Origin: UBA830 sp002295635
GTDB lineage: Bacteria > Pseudomonadota > Alphaproteobacteria > MPNO01 > UBA830
Reading direction: 5' to 3'
Assembly: GCA_002295635.1 (NCBI GenBank)
Contig: DBHK01000006.1
Coordinates: 1-64,000 of the forward strand
DNA: 64,000 nt
Shown here one piece after another: positions 8,530 to 18,555 of the stretch. The notes beneath the pieces were generated by a model. It made no database searches, had not been told where the DNA came from, and saw only the letters and a list, made by a program, of their open reading frames with translations. Position numbers and translations under genes: made by a program. Each line of letters starts with the position of its first letter. Positions within the stretch are counted from its first letter, which is position 1.

Positions 8530-10338
8530 CTAACGACGCCCAAATAGACGTTCGATATCGACAAGTTCGAGTTCTACGTAAGTAGGACGACCGTGATTAC
8601 ACTGACCAGAATGAGGCGTCGCTTCCATCTCTCGTAGTAACGCGTTCATTTCCTCGGACGTTAGCCGACGTCCCGCCCTCACGCTGCCATAGCAGGCCAT
8701 GGTAGAACAAATATCCTCGAGGCGTTCTTTTAGTGCTAAACCGCTACCGAATTCCTCCAGATCACCAGCAAGATCCCGCAAAAGTCCGGCGATATCGGAT
8801 TGCCCTAGCAGGGCGGGTACTTCTCGGACCACGATGGCATCGGAACCGAATTTTTCAATAATAAGTCCGAGTTCGGCAAACTCAGTGCATTTCTGACATA
8901 GTCGTTCCACCGCGATCTCCCCTAGTTCTACAACTTCGGGGATAAGCAAACCCTGCGTTTTGACGCCGCCATTGGCAAGTGCACTCTTCATTCGCTCGTA
9001 TACTAGGCGCTCGTGCGCAGCGTGCTGATCGACAATTACGAGGCCAGTTTCAGTTTGTGCAACTATGTAGGTTTCATGCACCTGTGCACGCGCAACACCC
9101 AATGGATACGGGTTTTTGGTAGCGGTCGATGGTGACAAAACTTCGTTAACCATATCCCGTGCCGAAGGCCGGTCAAAATCGTCGAATACATCTTCAACTG
9201 ATGGCGCCTGGTATACATTCGCATGTTCTTTTAGTTCCCGAGTTAGAGACAAATCGGCTAACCCTTGTCGGAAATTTCCCTTTTGCGCAGATTTAAATGC
9301 GCCAAGCGCAGCTTGGGAAATAGTTGTAGATGCTCTGTGCCCTGCGTTCTCCAGTGCTGTACGCAGTCCACCAACGATGAGCCCCCGAACGTTCGATGTA
9401 TCTCGGAACCTAACCTCTGCTTTTGTTGGATGTACGTTTACGTCAAGAGCTTGGTTTGGCACCTCAAGGAAAAGTACGACCATTGGATGTCGATTTCGTG
9501 CTAGGAAATCCTGATACGCTCCACGCACTGCACCAACTAATAATCGATCCTGAACCGGCCGATCGTTGACAAACAAATACTGGGCTCTCGAATTTCCGCG
9601 GTTGAGCGTCGGCAGACCTGCATAGCCAGTAAGAGCTAGTCCTTCCCGTTCCGACGAGACCGCGATTGCATTATCGGCAAAATCCCGTCCCATAACCATC
9701 GAGATTCGCTCTAACCGAGCAGTGACCATGTCACCTTGCGCGGTTCCAAACCGAAACCGGGTCCGATCTTCATCGGACAGTGAAAACACAATTTCTGGAT
9801 GAGCCATGGCTAATTTTTTTATCGCGCTAGAAGCATGATCGACCTCAGTGCGGAGCGTTTTAAGGAATTTTAGCCTTGCTGGCGTGGCATAGAACAAGTC
9901 ATGTATCTCGACCCGAGTGCCTTTTCCGAGAGCCGCCAGACGAAACTTTCCCTTAATCCCGCCATTAACCGAGATTTCAAAAGCTTCGTCGGATCCTTTT
10001 TCACGGGACGTGACCTTCAGTCGGGCCACGGCACCGATCGAGGGCAATGCTTCACCACGGAACCCAAGAGTTCGGATATTAACAAGGTCATCATCAGGAA
10101 GTTTCGAAGTCGCATGTCTTTCAACCGCAAGGGAGAGCTCCGAGGAAGACATTCCGCATCCATCGTCAGTCACGGATATCAGACGTCGGCCGCCATCTTC
10201 AAGCACTACGTCGATCGTACGTGCTCCCGCATCAATGGAATTTTCGACGAGCTCCTTTACAGCAGCGGCGGGACGTTCGATTACCTCTCCCGCAGCTATT
10301 CGATTGACAAGATTTTCGGGGAGAAGTCTCAAGGTCAT
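8530..10338 (-). CDS. mutL: DNA mismatch repair protein MutL
   Basis: Mismatch-repair coordinator. The 602-residue protein has the N-terminal GHKL ATPase (IAAGEVIERP, ELVENSIDAGA, DDGCGM, TLGFRGEAL). The C-terminal dimerisation domain carries DQHAAHERLVYE, an exact match to the DQHA(X)2E(X)4E endonuclease motif, and CNHGRP, the metal-site motif. This MutL is therefore predicted to nick DNA itself, as in bacteria lacking MutH. The linker near residues 350-410 is poorly conserved, as usual. The gene lies one base after pgi and is the last gene of the minus-strand run. Confidence 0.96.
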   Translation of the reverse strand: MTLRLLPENLVNRIAAGEVIERPAAAVKELVENSIDAGARTIDVVLEDGGRRLISVTDDGCGMSSSELSLAVERHATSKLPDDDLVNIRTLGFRGEALPSIGAVARLKVTSREKGSDEAFEISVNGGIKGKFRLAALGKGTRVEIHDLFYATPARLKFLKTLRTEVDHASSAIKKLAMAHPEIVFSLSDEDRTRFRFGTAQGDMVTARLERISMVMGRDFADNAIAVSSEREGLALTGYAGLPTLNRGNSRAQYLFVNDRPVQDRLLVGAVRGAYQDFLARNRHPMVVLFLEVPNQALDVNVHPTKAEVRFRDTSNVRGLIVGGLRTALENAGHRASTTISQAALGAFKSAQKGNFRQGLADLSLTRELKEHANVYQAPSVEDVFDDFDRPSARDMVNEVLSPSTATKNPYPLGVARAQVHETYIVAQTETGLVIVDQHAAHERLVYERMKSALANGGVKTQGLLIPEVVELGEIAVERLCQKCTEFAELGLIIEKFGSDAIVVREVPALLGQSDIAGLLRDLAGDLEEFGSGLALKERLEDICSTMACYGSVRAGRRLTSEEMNALLREMEATPHSGQCNHGRPTYVELELVDIERLFGRR

Positions 10339-10339
10339 T

Positions 10340-11638
10340 TCAAGATTCTCTCGCCAAGTATTCTCTGGTAAGCGTTTTTCCCTCTTCTACCGCTGGCTGG
10401 TCATAGGGATCTACGCCAATCAGTCGAGCAGCAAAAACAGTTTCAAGCATGAAATGCATCACCAGAGCACCCATCGCCGTTTCATCTACTTTGGGAACGC
10501 GAATTATCCGTGTAGGACGCCCATTATTAGCTAAAGTCTCTGCCATTGCCTTAGACGCAGCAGCGAATAGATCTCCCATGGTCTGGTTCTTGAGATAGGC
10601 TAGACCATCGATCTCCGCCGCTAAATCGGGCAATATTGGCCCTCGTCTCCCAGTATCAGTAAGGATCAGCGTAAACATTTTATCGTTCGGTCCATCAAGA
10701 TAGAGTTGAGCCTGGCTATGTTGGTCCACCGTTCCAATCGCCCGTATCGGTGTAGTACCCTCACCCCGTTTTCCGAGACTTTCGGCCCACAACTGTCGAT
10801 ACCACAGACTGAAATCAGAGAGCCGATCGCAATAGGGCATAAGGACAGTTGCCTTAGTCGCCTTTGTTCTTTCCAAACCCACGGAAACGGCTGCACCCTC
10901 GGCTGGCGCAAAACCGGTTGATCCACCGCCGGGCATAGATTGCAGTACAGCAGATGCTCCAGCACGTATAGCGTCTATATCCAATCCTGCAATAGATGCG
11001 GGTAGTAGACTCGTTACGGACAGCGCTGAGTACCTGCCGCCAAGCAGGGGGTCATGATCCAAAACGCGACAGCCGATTTTCTTAGAAAACATCGAAAGAG
11101 GGCTCGAGCCAGGTTCCGTTATTATGACAACATGCGAGGCAGCTTTGTCTGAGGTCATATTACGCTGCAGAACATCCCACAATACGACAAACTGTGTAAT
11201 CGTCTCCGGTGTCGAGCCGGATTTGGAAATTACGATAATCCCTGTTCGTACCCAATCTGTCGTGGCGATCAAAAAATCAAAAGTATGCGGATCGACATTG
11301 TCGACAAAATGTAATTTGGGTGCGTCAGAATTGTCGGAAAATTCTGAAGATCCAAGCGCACATAAGGTGCGGCCTCCAAGGGAAGAACCGCCCGTCCCAA
11401 GAACGATAATGTTCTCGAAAGTCTCTCGGTAGAATGCCGCTACCTCATTAATAATCTTAAGGTCGTCTTTTTCCCGCGAAAGTGCCAAGAAAGGAAGATC
11501 TCCCTTTTCCAACGACTCCTGCAGGCTATCCGAGAATGGGCCTATTTTTCTCAGATAGTCTTCAAAGACAATCTGATCCAAACCCCCATCCCCGATCTCG
11601 GAAGCAAAACAGTCTGTGATATCCTGTGTGTAAGACAT
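10340..11638 (-). CDS. pgi: Glucose-6-phosphate isomerase
   Basis: Interconverts glucose-6-phosphate and fructose-6-phosphate. At 432 residues it is shorter than the roughly 550-residue enterobacterial form, matching the compact bacterial type. Family signatures are present: ILGTGGSSLGG for phosphate binding, SALSVTSLLPASIAG, LWAESLGKRGEGTTP with the catalytic Glu, and DQHSQAQLYLDGP. The gene ends directly before mutL. The 138 bases before it hold a perfect TGTGGATAA nonamer at 11721-11729 but no recognisable gene. Confidence 0.92.
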   Translation of the reverse strand: MSYTQDITDCFASEIGDGGLDQIVFEDYLRKIGPFSDSLQESLEKGDLPFLALSREKDDLKIINEVAAFYRETFENIIVLGTGGSSLGGRTLCALGSSEFSDNSDAPKLHFVDNVDPHTFDFLIATTDWVRTGIIVISKSGSTPETITQFVVLWDVLQRNMTSDKAASHVVIITEPGSSPLSMFSKKIGCRVLDHDPLLGGRYSALSVTSLLPASIAGLDIDAIRAGASAVLQSMPGGGSTGFAPAEGAAVSVGLERTKATKATVLMPYCDRLSDFSLWYRQLWAESLGKRGEGTTPIRAIGTVDQHSQAQLYLDGPNDKMFTLILTDTGRRGPILPDLAAEIDGLAYLKNQTMGDLFAAASKAMAETLANNGRPTRIIRVPKVDETAMGALVMHFMLETVFAARLIGVDPYDQPAVEEGKTLTREYLARES

Positions 11639-11776
11639 ACATTTCCAGCCCGACTACAGTCCCAACATAGGTCATGCTGCCGAATCGTGGAAAGACCACA
11701 TCAACTCAGACTTATAGATCTGTGGATAAGTTACTAATAGGCTACGATTATATTTCATTAATATTGAGATTTTATC

Positions 11777-13105
11777 TCAGCGGCTCGATTCGAGGCCCTC
11801 GGGCTCACCTACAATCACAGTGGTCAATTTACCGGAATCATATAGCCTTCGCGCGACTCGGTTGGCATCTGTAAGCGTAACAGAATTGATCATAGACGAA
11901 CGTTTATCGATATAATCGATACCAAGACTAGAGATTTGCATCGCCACAAGAAGTCTTGCAATATCACGGCTAGAACCCAGCCGAAGCGGAAACGAGCCGT
12001 TCGAATAGGCTTTTGCGTCTGCTAACTCTTTTTCATTTATGCCCTCCCTGCCTATCCTCTCCCATTCATCTTTAATGACCATCAGAGACTGGGCAGCCCG
12101 CGCGTTTTGAGTCGCAACACCACCAACAACCAAAGCTGTTTTCTCCATCGGACTCAAATAGGCATAAACCGAATAGGCTAGGCCCCTTTTTTCTCGAATC
12201 TCTTCAAACAACCGAGAACTAAAACCACTACCGCCGAGGACCCGCGTAACGAGGAATGCAGCATACCAGTCTGGGTCCTTTCGATTAATTCCCGAGTGTC
12301 CAAAGATCATCACGCTCTGGGGTATCGGTCTTTTTATTACTATCGTTCTGCCAGATCCCAAAGGAGACATCTTCGACACATGAAGGTGACTACCCGATTC
12401 CGGAAGATCACCAAAAACCTCATCGAGTCGCTGTTTCAGCTCAACTTCCGAGATGTCACCAACAACGCCGATAACTAAGCGGTCTCGCGTAAACCGCTCT
12501 GATATAAATGTTCTCAGATCAGTATTTTTTATGGCGGAGATGCCATTTTCATTGCCATCGGAGGGTCTAGAATATGGGTGTCCTCTAAAAACCGTCTCTG
12601 ACCATCTTTTAGCCAAAATGCGCTTTGGGTTCTCGGCATCCTGTCGCAGAGACGCAAGCATTTGACCACGGATCCTCTCTATGGGTTCTTTATCGAAACG
12701 TGGCTTATTCAGAGTTAATTTCAAGAGTTGAAAGGCTTTTCTCCTCTCGGCCGACAGTGTTCTTAGACTCCCGCTGTAATGATCCCGTCCGACAGAAAAA
12801 GACAATTGTGCCGCAATCTCTTCGAGTCTTTTCTGGAAATCGATAGACTTTATTTCCCCGGCCCCTTCATCTAATAGAGCCGAGCTCATAGCGGCGAGAC
12901 CTGCTAAACCTTCTGGTTCTGTTGCTGATCCGGCGCCCCGGAAAATGAAGTTCACTGCGATCAGAGGTACCGACTTATCTCGCACAAACCAAGCAACAAT
13001 CCCTCTATCGGACGTGATCTGTCGTATATTTGTTGCTTTAACATCGGCGCCGAAGGAAAATTCCGTGACGATTGCGATCAAAAAAGCACCAGTGTACCGG
13101 TTCAT
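11777..13105 (-). CDS. M16 family peptidase-like protein, zinc site missing
   Basis: Second member of a tandem M16 (pitrilysin/MPP-like) pair. The 442-residue protein has a signal-peptide-like N-terminus (MNRYTGAFLIAIVTEFSFG) and the M16 fold signatures GGSGFSSRLFEEIREKRGLAYSVYA and a late LRLGSS segment. The HxxEH zinc motif is absent: the matching site reads GLAGLAAMSSALLDEG. This is typical of the non-catalytic partner that forms a clam-shell heterodimer with an active M16 subunit. The start overlaps the stop of the active partner by 4 bases. A periplasmic location is predicted. Confidence 0.86.
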   Translation of the reverse strand: MNRYTGAFLIAIVTEFSFGADVKATNIRQITSDRGIVAWFVRDKSVPLIAVNFIFRGAGSATEPEGLAGLAAMSSALLDEGAGEIKSIDFQKRLEEIAAQLSFSVGRDHYSGSLRTLSAERRKAFQLLKLTLNKPRFDKEPIERIRGQMLASLRQDAENPKRILAKRWSETVFRGHPYSRPSDGNENGISAIKNTDLRTFISERFTRDRLVIGVVGDISEVELKQRLDEVFGDLPESGSHLHVSKMSPLGSGRTIVIKRPIPQSVMIFGHSGINRKDPDWYAAFLVTRVLGGSGFSSRLFEEIREKRGLAYSVYAYLSPMEKTALVVGGVATQNARAAQSLMVIKDEWERIGREGINEKELADAKAYSNGSFPLRLGSSRDIARLLVAMQISSLGIDYIDKRSSMINSVTLTDANRVARRLYDSGKLTTVIVGEPEGLESSR

Positions 13106-14490
13106 TTAGATACCTCAGGTCGTAACACACTGGTCACGGACTTCTTTATATCAAACACGGTACGCGCGGCCTCCACGACATTTTTAGTACTGACGGCAGC
13201 GATGCGATTAGGCCACGCTTCCACGTCGGCGACGCTTTGCCCCTGTGTAAACGCCTCACCAATAGCAGTAGCTCCTGCCTTTAGACCGTCGCGGGCATAG
13301 ATTGCCCGTGCAGTAATCAGTCTCTTCGCTCGTTGTATGTCGGCAGGCGTGAGGCCTTTCTCGATCAGCAAAGCAAGTTCTTTGAAAAGAACACGCTCAA
13401 GATCCATGACATTTCCACCAGCGTTCGGGCTAGCGTAGATACCGAATTCACCATAGTCGAGCCTATTCCCCATATACCAGGTACCTACTCCCGATGCGAT
13501 ACCCAGTTCGACGACTAGTTTCTGGTATAGCTTGCTGGTAGGCCCGCCTCCCAGCACTTGAGCAAGCACCTCTAGGGAATACGCCATTTTTTTCTCGCCA
13601 CTGGCGTAGCTGGGAGCTAGATAGACTCTAGAAATTGTGGGGAGCTGAACCCGGGCACTACGGAGCTCCAAACGGCGAGGCGCTCGATGGGGTGGTTCCT
13701 TCGGCCGCACCCGCGGCGGAACTGAACGATCAGGGATTGGCCCATAATATTTTTTTGCTAATTCGTGCACCGAATCAGGCTTAACGTCGCCGGCGATTAT
13801 TAGCATCGCATTACTGGGTGAATAGTATTTTCTATAAAATGCAAGAGCCTTCTGGGTCGTCAGTTGTTTGATCTCTCTCATCCAGCCGATTACTGGCCGC
13901 CCATAGGGATGATTAAGATAAAGCGCGCTTCGGGCCTGTTCCCGGAGTTGCGCCGCAGGGCTGTTATCAGTCCTAAAGCGTCTTTCCTCAAGGACTACGT
14001 CGCGCTCCGGAAGCACAACAGAATCTGTTAAATCGAGGTTTTGCATACGATCAGCTTCGAGTCGCATGACGGTTTCCAGTTCACGGGCGGCGACGCGTTG
14101 AAAGTAAGCGGTATAATCGTAGCTGGTAAAAGCATTATCTTGACCACCGATGCGAGCGATGGTTCGCGAGAATTCACCTGGTGCGGTTGTCTTTGTTCCT
14201 TTGAATAGAAGATGTTCGAGAAAGTGGGCCAAACCAGATTCACCGGGCTCCTCATCGGCGGCACCAACACGATACCACAACATCTGCATTACGATCGGTG
14301 CTCGATGATTTTCGATTACTACAACCTGAAGGCCATTTCCTAATGTGAAAGATTTTGGCGAAAATACGGCGGCGTTAAGCCCACCGGTGGATAAAAAAAG
14401 CGCGGCGGAAAGAAGAAGGACACACTTTGCCGCGGCACTGTTTCTTAGTCGGGGGCCCACAATAAACTCCATATACAAGTGTATTCTCAA
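13102..14490 (-). CDS. M16 family zinc metallopeptidase (active partner)
   Basis: Predicted periplasmic zinc peptidase of the insulinase/processing-peptidase family. The 462-residue protein has a hydrophobic signal segment around residues 22-40. The inverted zinc motif HFLEH is at residues 89-93, and the third ligand Glu lies downstream in VVLEERRF. The C-terminal half carries the substrate-binding region GGGPTSKLYQKLV. The start could be 14490 or the ATG at 14472. It is translationally coupled to its zinc-less partner. In alphaproteobacteria such pairs commonly sit after lspA and a DUF3035 lipoprotein gene, as here. Confidence 0.9.
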   Translation of the reverse strand: MRIHLYMEFIVGPRLRNSAAAKCVLLLSAALFLSTGGLNAAVFSPKSFTLGNGLQVVVIENHRAPIVMQMLWYRVGAADEEPGESGLAHFLEHLLFKGTKTTAPGEFSRTIARIGGQDNAFTSYDYTAYFQRVAARELETVMRLEADRMQNLDLTDSVVLPERDVVLEERRFRTDNSPAAQLREQARSALYLNHPYGRPVIGWMREIKQLTTQKALAFYRKYYSPSNAMLIIAGDVKPDSVHELAKKYYGPIPDRSVPPRVRPKEPPHRAPRRLELRSARVQLPTISRVYLAPSYASGEKKMAYSLEVLAQVLGGGPTSKLYQKLVVELGIASGVGTWYMGNRLDYGEFGIYASPNAGGNVMDLERVLFKELALLIEKGLTPADIQRAKRLITARAIYARDGLKAGATAIGEAFTQGQSVADVEAWPNRIAAVSTKNVVEAARTVFDIKKSVTSVLRPEVSK

Positions 14491-14561
14491 CGCCGGTCGG
14501 ACATCTGTTGATATTGATCATATCCAAGGTGGAGGCAAGTCCCGCCGCACTCTTAAATTGG

Positions 14562-15146
14562 TTAGTTGACTAAACCCTTTAACCAACCCCCCGGCTTACG
14601 AATGATTTCGGGCGTGCGCCCCCTCGTGGGCGGGGCACCCAGCGCGGCGTTTTCTCGCAATCTTTTTCTTTCCGCTTGGGCATCAACGACGGTGCCAAGT
14701 TCACTCTGTCCCTTCCAAAAAATGAGTTTATTGGCAAAACTTTCGTCATTTGTCGCAAGAATCGAGGATTCGCGATTGATTTGTTGTCGTATGTTAGGGT
14801 CGGGATTGGTTGCACCCGCCTTTGATAGGATTGCGGATTCACCGGGCGAAGAGGGCGAAACATTTCTTGATAAAACATTCTGGTTGGGGCTTTTAACAAT
14901 TAGGTCTCTTGCTGAGCGCACTGTCTCACGCTCCTGCGGCCGTTCAACACCTGGACGAGGCGGCCTCAGGCCGAAATCGGGCGGCATACTTAGAGGGGCG
15001 CGGGTTAAAACGTTGAATTCGTCAGGTGCCTGCTTGCCCATCCCAATAGCTTTGCCTGCACCCTCACAACCACCGAGGAGCAATGCTGCGGCAGTAATAA
15101 GTCCTATTGATATCCGAGTCGTAATCGTTTGATCCATTCCAAGCAT
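14562..15146 (-). CDS. DUF3035 family lipoprotein
   Basis: Predicted outer-membrane or periplasmic lipoprotein. The 194-residue product has an N-terminal signal (RISIGLITAAALLLGGC) ending in the lipobox LGGC, so the mature protein would start at the Cys. The region after it (DEFNVLTRAPLSMPPDFGLRPP) is the hallmark of the alphaproteobacterial DUF3035 family, in which BamF of Caulobacter, a part of the BAM complex, has been placed. The rest is low-complexity and probably flexible. A second ATG at 15137 is an alternative start. It lies directly after lspA, the signal peptidase that would process it. Confidence 0.82.
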   Translation of the reverse strand: MLGMDQTITTRISIGLITAAALLLGGCEGAGKAIGMGKQAPDEFNVLTRAPLSMPPDFGLRPPRPGVERPQERETVRSARDLIVKSPNQNVLSRNVSPSSPGESAILSKAGATNPDPNIRQQINRESSILATNDESFANKLIFWKGQSELGTVVDAQAERKRLRENAALGAPPTRGRTPEIIRKPGGWLKGLVN

Positions 15147-15158
15147 TTTTTATCCGCG

Positions 15159-15635
15159 CTAGCTCAATAATGTATTGTTGTGACGATTCCTAATCAAGCA
15201 ATCAAATAATAGGATTATTATTCCAGTCGTGATCGCAACGTCCGCAATATTAAAAGCTGGCCAGTGAAATCCTCCGGCGTGAAAATCCAAAAAATCGGCC
15301 ACCGCGCGATAAATTACACGGTCGATCACATTTCCGACCGCTCCGCCAATCACTAAGCCAAGTGACGTTGCCAGACAGAGGTTTTTCGCATTCTTCAACC
15401 ACTTCACGAGAAAGATGCAAATAGTCAGCGCTAGCCCTCCAAGCAGAACCTGCGTCCAGGGTGACTGGCTACTGAAAAGACCGAAGCTAGCGCCCTTATT
15501 CCAGACCATTACAATGTTCAAAAATGGCGACACCTCGATTCTTTGGGGCGGCTCCATCACGTTATGGACTATCCAGTATTTGCTTGCCTGATCGCATAGG
15601 ACCACCAAAGCAGAAATTGAAAACCCGAGACGCAT
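15159..15635 (-). CDS. lspA: Lipoprotein signal peptidase
   Basis: Integral-membrane aspartyl protease that cleaves prolipoproteins ahead of the lipidated Cys. The 158-residue protein has four predicted membrane segments. The catalytic Asp residues lie in GGAVGNVIDR and FNIADVAI, and DQASKYW near the N-terminus is the other family motif. It sits between ileS (13 bases upstream) and the DUF3035 lipoprotein gene, matching the widespread ileS-lspA order. Confidence 0.93.
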   Translation of the reverse strand: MRLGFSISALVVLCDQASKYWIVHNVMEPPQRIEVSPFLNIVMVWNKGASFGLFSSQSPWTQVLLGGLALTICIFLVKWLKNAKNLCLATSLGLVIGGAVGNVIDRVIYRAVADFLDFHAGGFHWPAFNIADVAITTGIIILLFDCLIRNRHNNTLLS

Positions 15636-15648
15636 CAGTGCACCAGGC

Positions 15649-18525
15649 TCATTCCGCTATGATAGGTAGAGACTTGACGGCGTCAGCGCACCGATCACAA
15701 ATATCGGGGTAGTCGCTTCGACCACCAATTTCCGGTAACACCTGCCAGCATCGCTCGCATCGACTACCCTCTGCAAATGCCGGGGCCACTGTGACACCAG
15801 GCACATCTTCTAGACTGAAACCATCTCCGCCGCCCACGGTCAACGTAGCATCGGAAGTGATACAAATTTCGGCAAGATTTACGCCATCTAAACTATTGAA
15901 ATAGCTTTCCGACACCGAAATAACTGGGGCTGCTTGCAAGCTTGACCCGATCCGTTTCTCAGCACGTTCGATCTCAAGCGCACCGGTAACAACCCGGCGG
16001 ACCTCTCTAACTTTCTCCCATTTTGCGGCAAGCACGGGATCCTGCCATTCCAACGGGATCTCCGGAAATACTCGTAGATGAACACTCTCATCGTCCCCAC
16101 GATAACGCGTGCGCCACACTTCTTCAGCTGTAAAACAGATCACTGGTGCTAACCAAGCGGTAAGACAGGAAAAAAGCTGGTCAAGAACTGTTCGTGCAGC
16201 CCGACGTCGGGCCGACCCGGGCGCATCACAATATAATGTATCCTTTCGGACATCGAAATAGAAGGATGATAGATCAACCGCGCAGAAATTATGAAGCGCC
16301 GTAAACATTGAATGGAAGTCGTATTCGTTAATACATCGCCGGATCAGCACGTCCATTTCTGTTAGACGGTGCAAGACCCAACGCTCTAACTCAGGCATAT
16401 CGGAAAAATCAATTCTCTCGGATTCCTCGAAACCGTTGAGGTTGCCAAGGATATATCTAAGCGTATTCCGTAAACGGCGGTATGCGTCAGCCTGATATTT
16501 GATGATCTCGGGGCCGATTTTCAGGTCTTCTGAATAGTCAGATGCAACAACCCAAATCCGTAATATATCAGCACCATACTGTTTAATAATTTCTTGGGGA
16601 GAGACGATATTACCGGTCGATTTTGACATCTTTTGTTTGTCTTCAGCCAGCACGAAACCATGCGTCAAAACGGCATCGTAAGGGGCCTGTCCCCGAGTAC
16701 CACAAGACTCGAGCAGGCTGGAGTGGAACCACCCACGATGTTGATCAGACCCTTCGAGATAAAGAGAGGCAGGCCATTGTAAATCCTCTCGTTCTTCGAG
16801 GACAAAGCTGTGGGTCGAACCGGAGTCAAACCAGACGTCAAGGATATCGAAAACTTGTTCGAATCCATCCTTATCGTAATCGTCTCCCAAAAAGCGTGAT
16901 GGGTTAGACGTAAACCATGCATCCGCGCCTTCTTCGGATATGGCCGCAGCGATTCGATTTTGTACGCCCTCGTCAGCCAGAGGCTCGCCACTTTTCTTGT
17001 CGATGAATACTGTAATAGGTACGCCCCATGCGCGCTGGCGAGAGACCACCCAGTCGGGACGACCCTCGATCATGGCGCCAAGGCGGTTCTGGCCGGATAC
17101 TGGGTAAAAGGTGGTGTCATCGATTGCTTTTAGCGCGACCTCTCTAAGGGTTTTTTTATCCTCTCCGAAAGGTTTATCGATGGCGATAAACCATTGTGGA
17201 GTGTTACGAAAGATTAGTGGTTTCTTAGACCGCCATGAATGTGGGTACTGATGCTTCAGCCGGCCGCGCGCAATTAGCCCATTGCTTGCCACCAGCGCGT
17301 CTATCACTGCTTGATTAGCATTACCTTTTTTTCCCTTATTCGTGATTACCTGCTTATCGGCGAACCCAAGCGCCTCTTCAGTAAAATAGCCGTCGGCGTC
17401 AACCGTATAGGGAATACGCGTATCAACTCCCTTGTCTTTAAGAATTTTCTTATTGGCAACCCAAATTTCATAGTCCTCTCGACCGTGGCCCGGTGCTGTG
17501 TGCACGAAACCTGTACCCGTGTCGTCGGTGACGTGATCTCCGTCTAACAAGGGCACGATGAAGTCGTAACCCGATTCCTTCAAGGGATGGGTACAACTGA
17601 TCCCGGATAGCAGGTCAGTAGATACATCGGATAAGCGTGTCCAACCTTCTATCCTCGCAGATTCTTTGACATCATCTGCAAGAGAGTCTGCCAACACAAA
17701 CCTGTCACCCGCCGCAGCCCAGTTTTCATCCGGCACCTCTGTTACTTCGTATAATCCGTAGGAGATCTTGGACGAATAGCAGATAGCGCGGTTGCCCGGT
17801 ATGGTCCAAGGTGTGGTTGTCCAAATAACAACGGACGCACCGGACAAGTTAGTCGTGTCGTGAGCTCGAATTCCAAATTTGCACCAAATCGTGTCGGACT
17901 CGTGATCGTGATACTCAACTTCCGCCTCGGCAAGCGCCGTTTTTTCTACCACCGACCACATGACCGGCTTTGATCCCTGATACAACAGGCCATTATCGAC
18001 GAATTTCATTAGTTCGCGAGCAATATGTGCCTCGGCACAAAAATTCATCGTCGTATAAGGGTTTGTCCAGTCACCGATAACGCCCAGACGCTTAAATTCC
18101 TCCGCCTGGACTTGTATCCAGTGATCCGCGAACTCCCGACACTCCTGTCGGAACTCTACGATGGGTACCTCATCCTTATCTCGTCCGTCAGCGCGATATT
18201 TTTCTTCGATCTTCCATTCGATCGGAAGACCATGGCAATCCCAGCCGGGAACATAATTTGCATCCTTACCTATCATCTGCTGCGATCGGTTAATTACGTC
18301 TTTCAGGATCTTGTTCAAGGCGTGTCCGATATGAAGGTTACCGTTAGCGTAAGGCGGACCATCATGTAGAATGAATTTTTCCCTTCCTTCGGATAACTCA
18401 CGTTGGCGCTGGTAGAGATCTATTCTTTCCCAATGTGCCAGTATGTCAGGCTCGCGCTGAGGCAATTTCCCGCGCATCTCGAAATCAGTCTCGGGTAAGA
18501 AAACGGTGGATTTATAATCAGTCAT
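15649..18525 (-). CDS. ileS: Isoleucyl-tRNA synthetase
   Basis: Class I aminoacyl-tRNA synthetase charging tRNA-Ile. The 958-residue protein contains the HIGH motif in PPYANGNLHIGHALNK near residue 65 and KMSKS near residue 632. An editing (CP1) domain with TTTPWTIPGN lies between them. The C-terminal zinc finger is CERCW...CDRC, as in the bacterial form. A full-length, single-copy housekeeping gene is expected. It is followed by lspA and preceded by ribF, all in one direction. Confidence 0.97.
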   Translation of the reverse strand: MTDYKSTVFLPETDFEMRGKLPQREPDILAHWERIDLYQRQRELSEGREKFILHDGPPYANGNLHIGHALNKILKDVINRSQQMIGKDANYVPGWDCHGLPIEWKIEEKYRADGRDKDEVPIVEFRQECREFADHWIQVQAEEFKRLGVIGDWTNPYTTMNFCAEAHIARELMKFVDNGLLYQGSKPVMWSVVEKTALAEAEVEYHDHESDTIWCKFGIRAHDTTNLSGASVVIWTTTPWTIPGNRAICYSSKISYGLYEVTEVPDENWAAAGDRFVLADSLADDVKESARIEGWTRLSDVSTDLLSGISCTHPLKESGYDFIVPLLDGDHVTDDTGTGFVHTAPGHGREDYEIWVANKKILKDKGVDTRIPYTVDADGYFTEEALGFADKQVITNKGKKGNANQAVIDALVASNGLIARGRLKHQYPHSWRSKKPLIFRNTPQWFIAIDKPFGEDKKTLREVALKAIDDTTFYPVSGQNRLGAMIEGRPDWVVSRQRAWGVPITVFIDKKSGEPLADEGVQNRIAAAISEEGADAWFTSNPSRFLGDDYDKDGFEQVFDILDVWFDSGSTHSFVLEEREDLQWPASLYLEGSDQHRGWFHSSLLESCGTRGQAPYDAVLTHGFVLAEDKQKMSKSTGNIVSPQEIIKQYGADILRIWVVASDYSEDLKIGPEIIKYQADAYRRLRNTLRYILGNLNGFEESERIDFSDMPELERWVLHRLTEMDVLIRRCINEYDFHSMFTALHNFCAVDLSSFYFDVRKDTLYCDAPGSARRRAARTVLDQLFSCLTAWLAPVICFTAEEVWRTRYRGDDESVHLRVFPEIPLEWQDPVLAAKWEKVREVRRVVTGALEIERAEKRIGSSLQAAPVISVSESYFNSLDGVNLAEICITSDATLTVGGGDGFSLEDVPGVTVAPAFAEGSRCERCWQVLPEIGGRSDYPDICDRCADAVKSLPIIAE

Positions 18526-18555
18526 CGTTATTCGATCTTATCTTCAATCTCGCCT

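Noticed and set aside
11721..11729. Perfect DnaA box (TGTGGATAA) between pgi and the M16 gene
   Set aside because: A single 9-mer is expected by chance about once in a window of this size; there is no cluster of boxes, AT-rich unwinding region or origin-type gene nearby.
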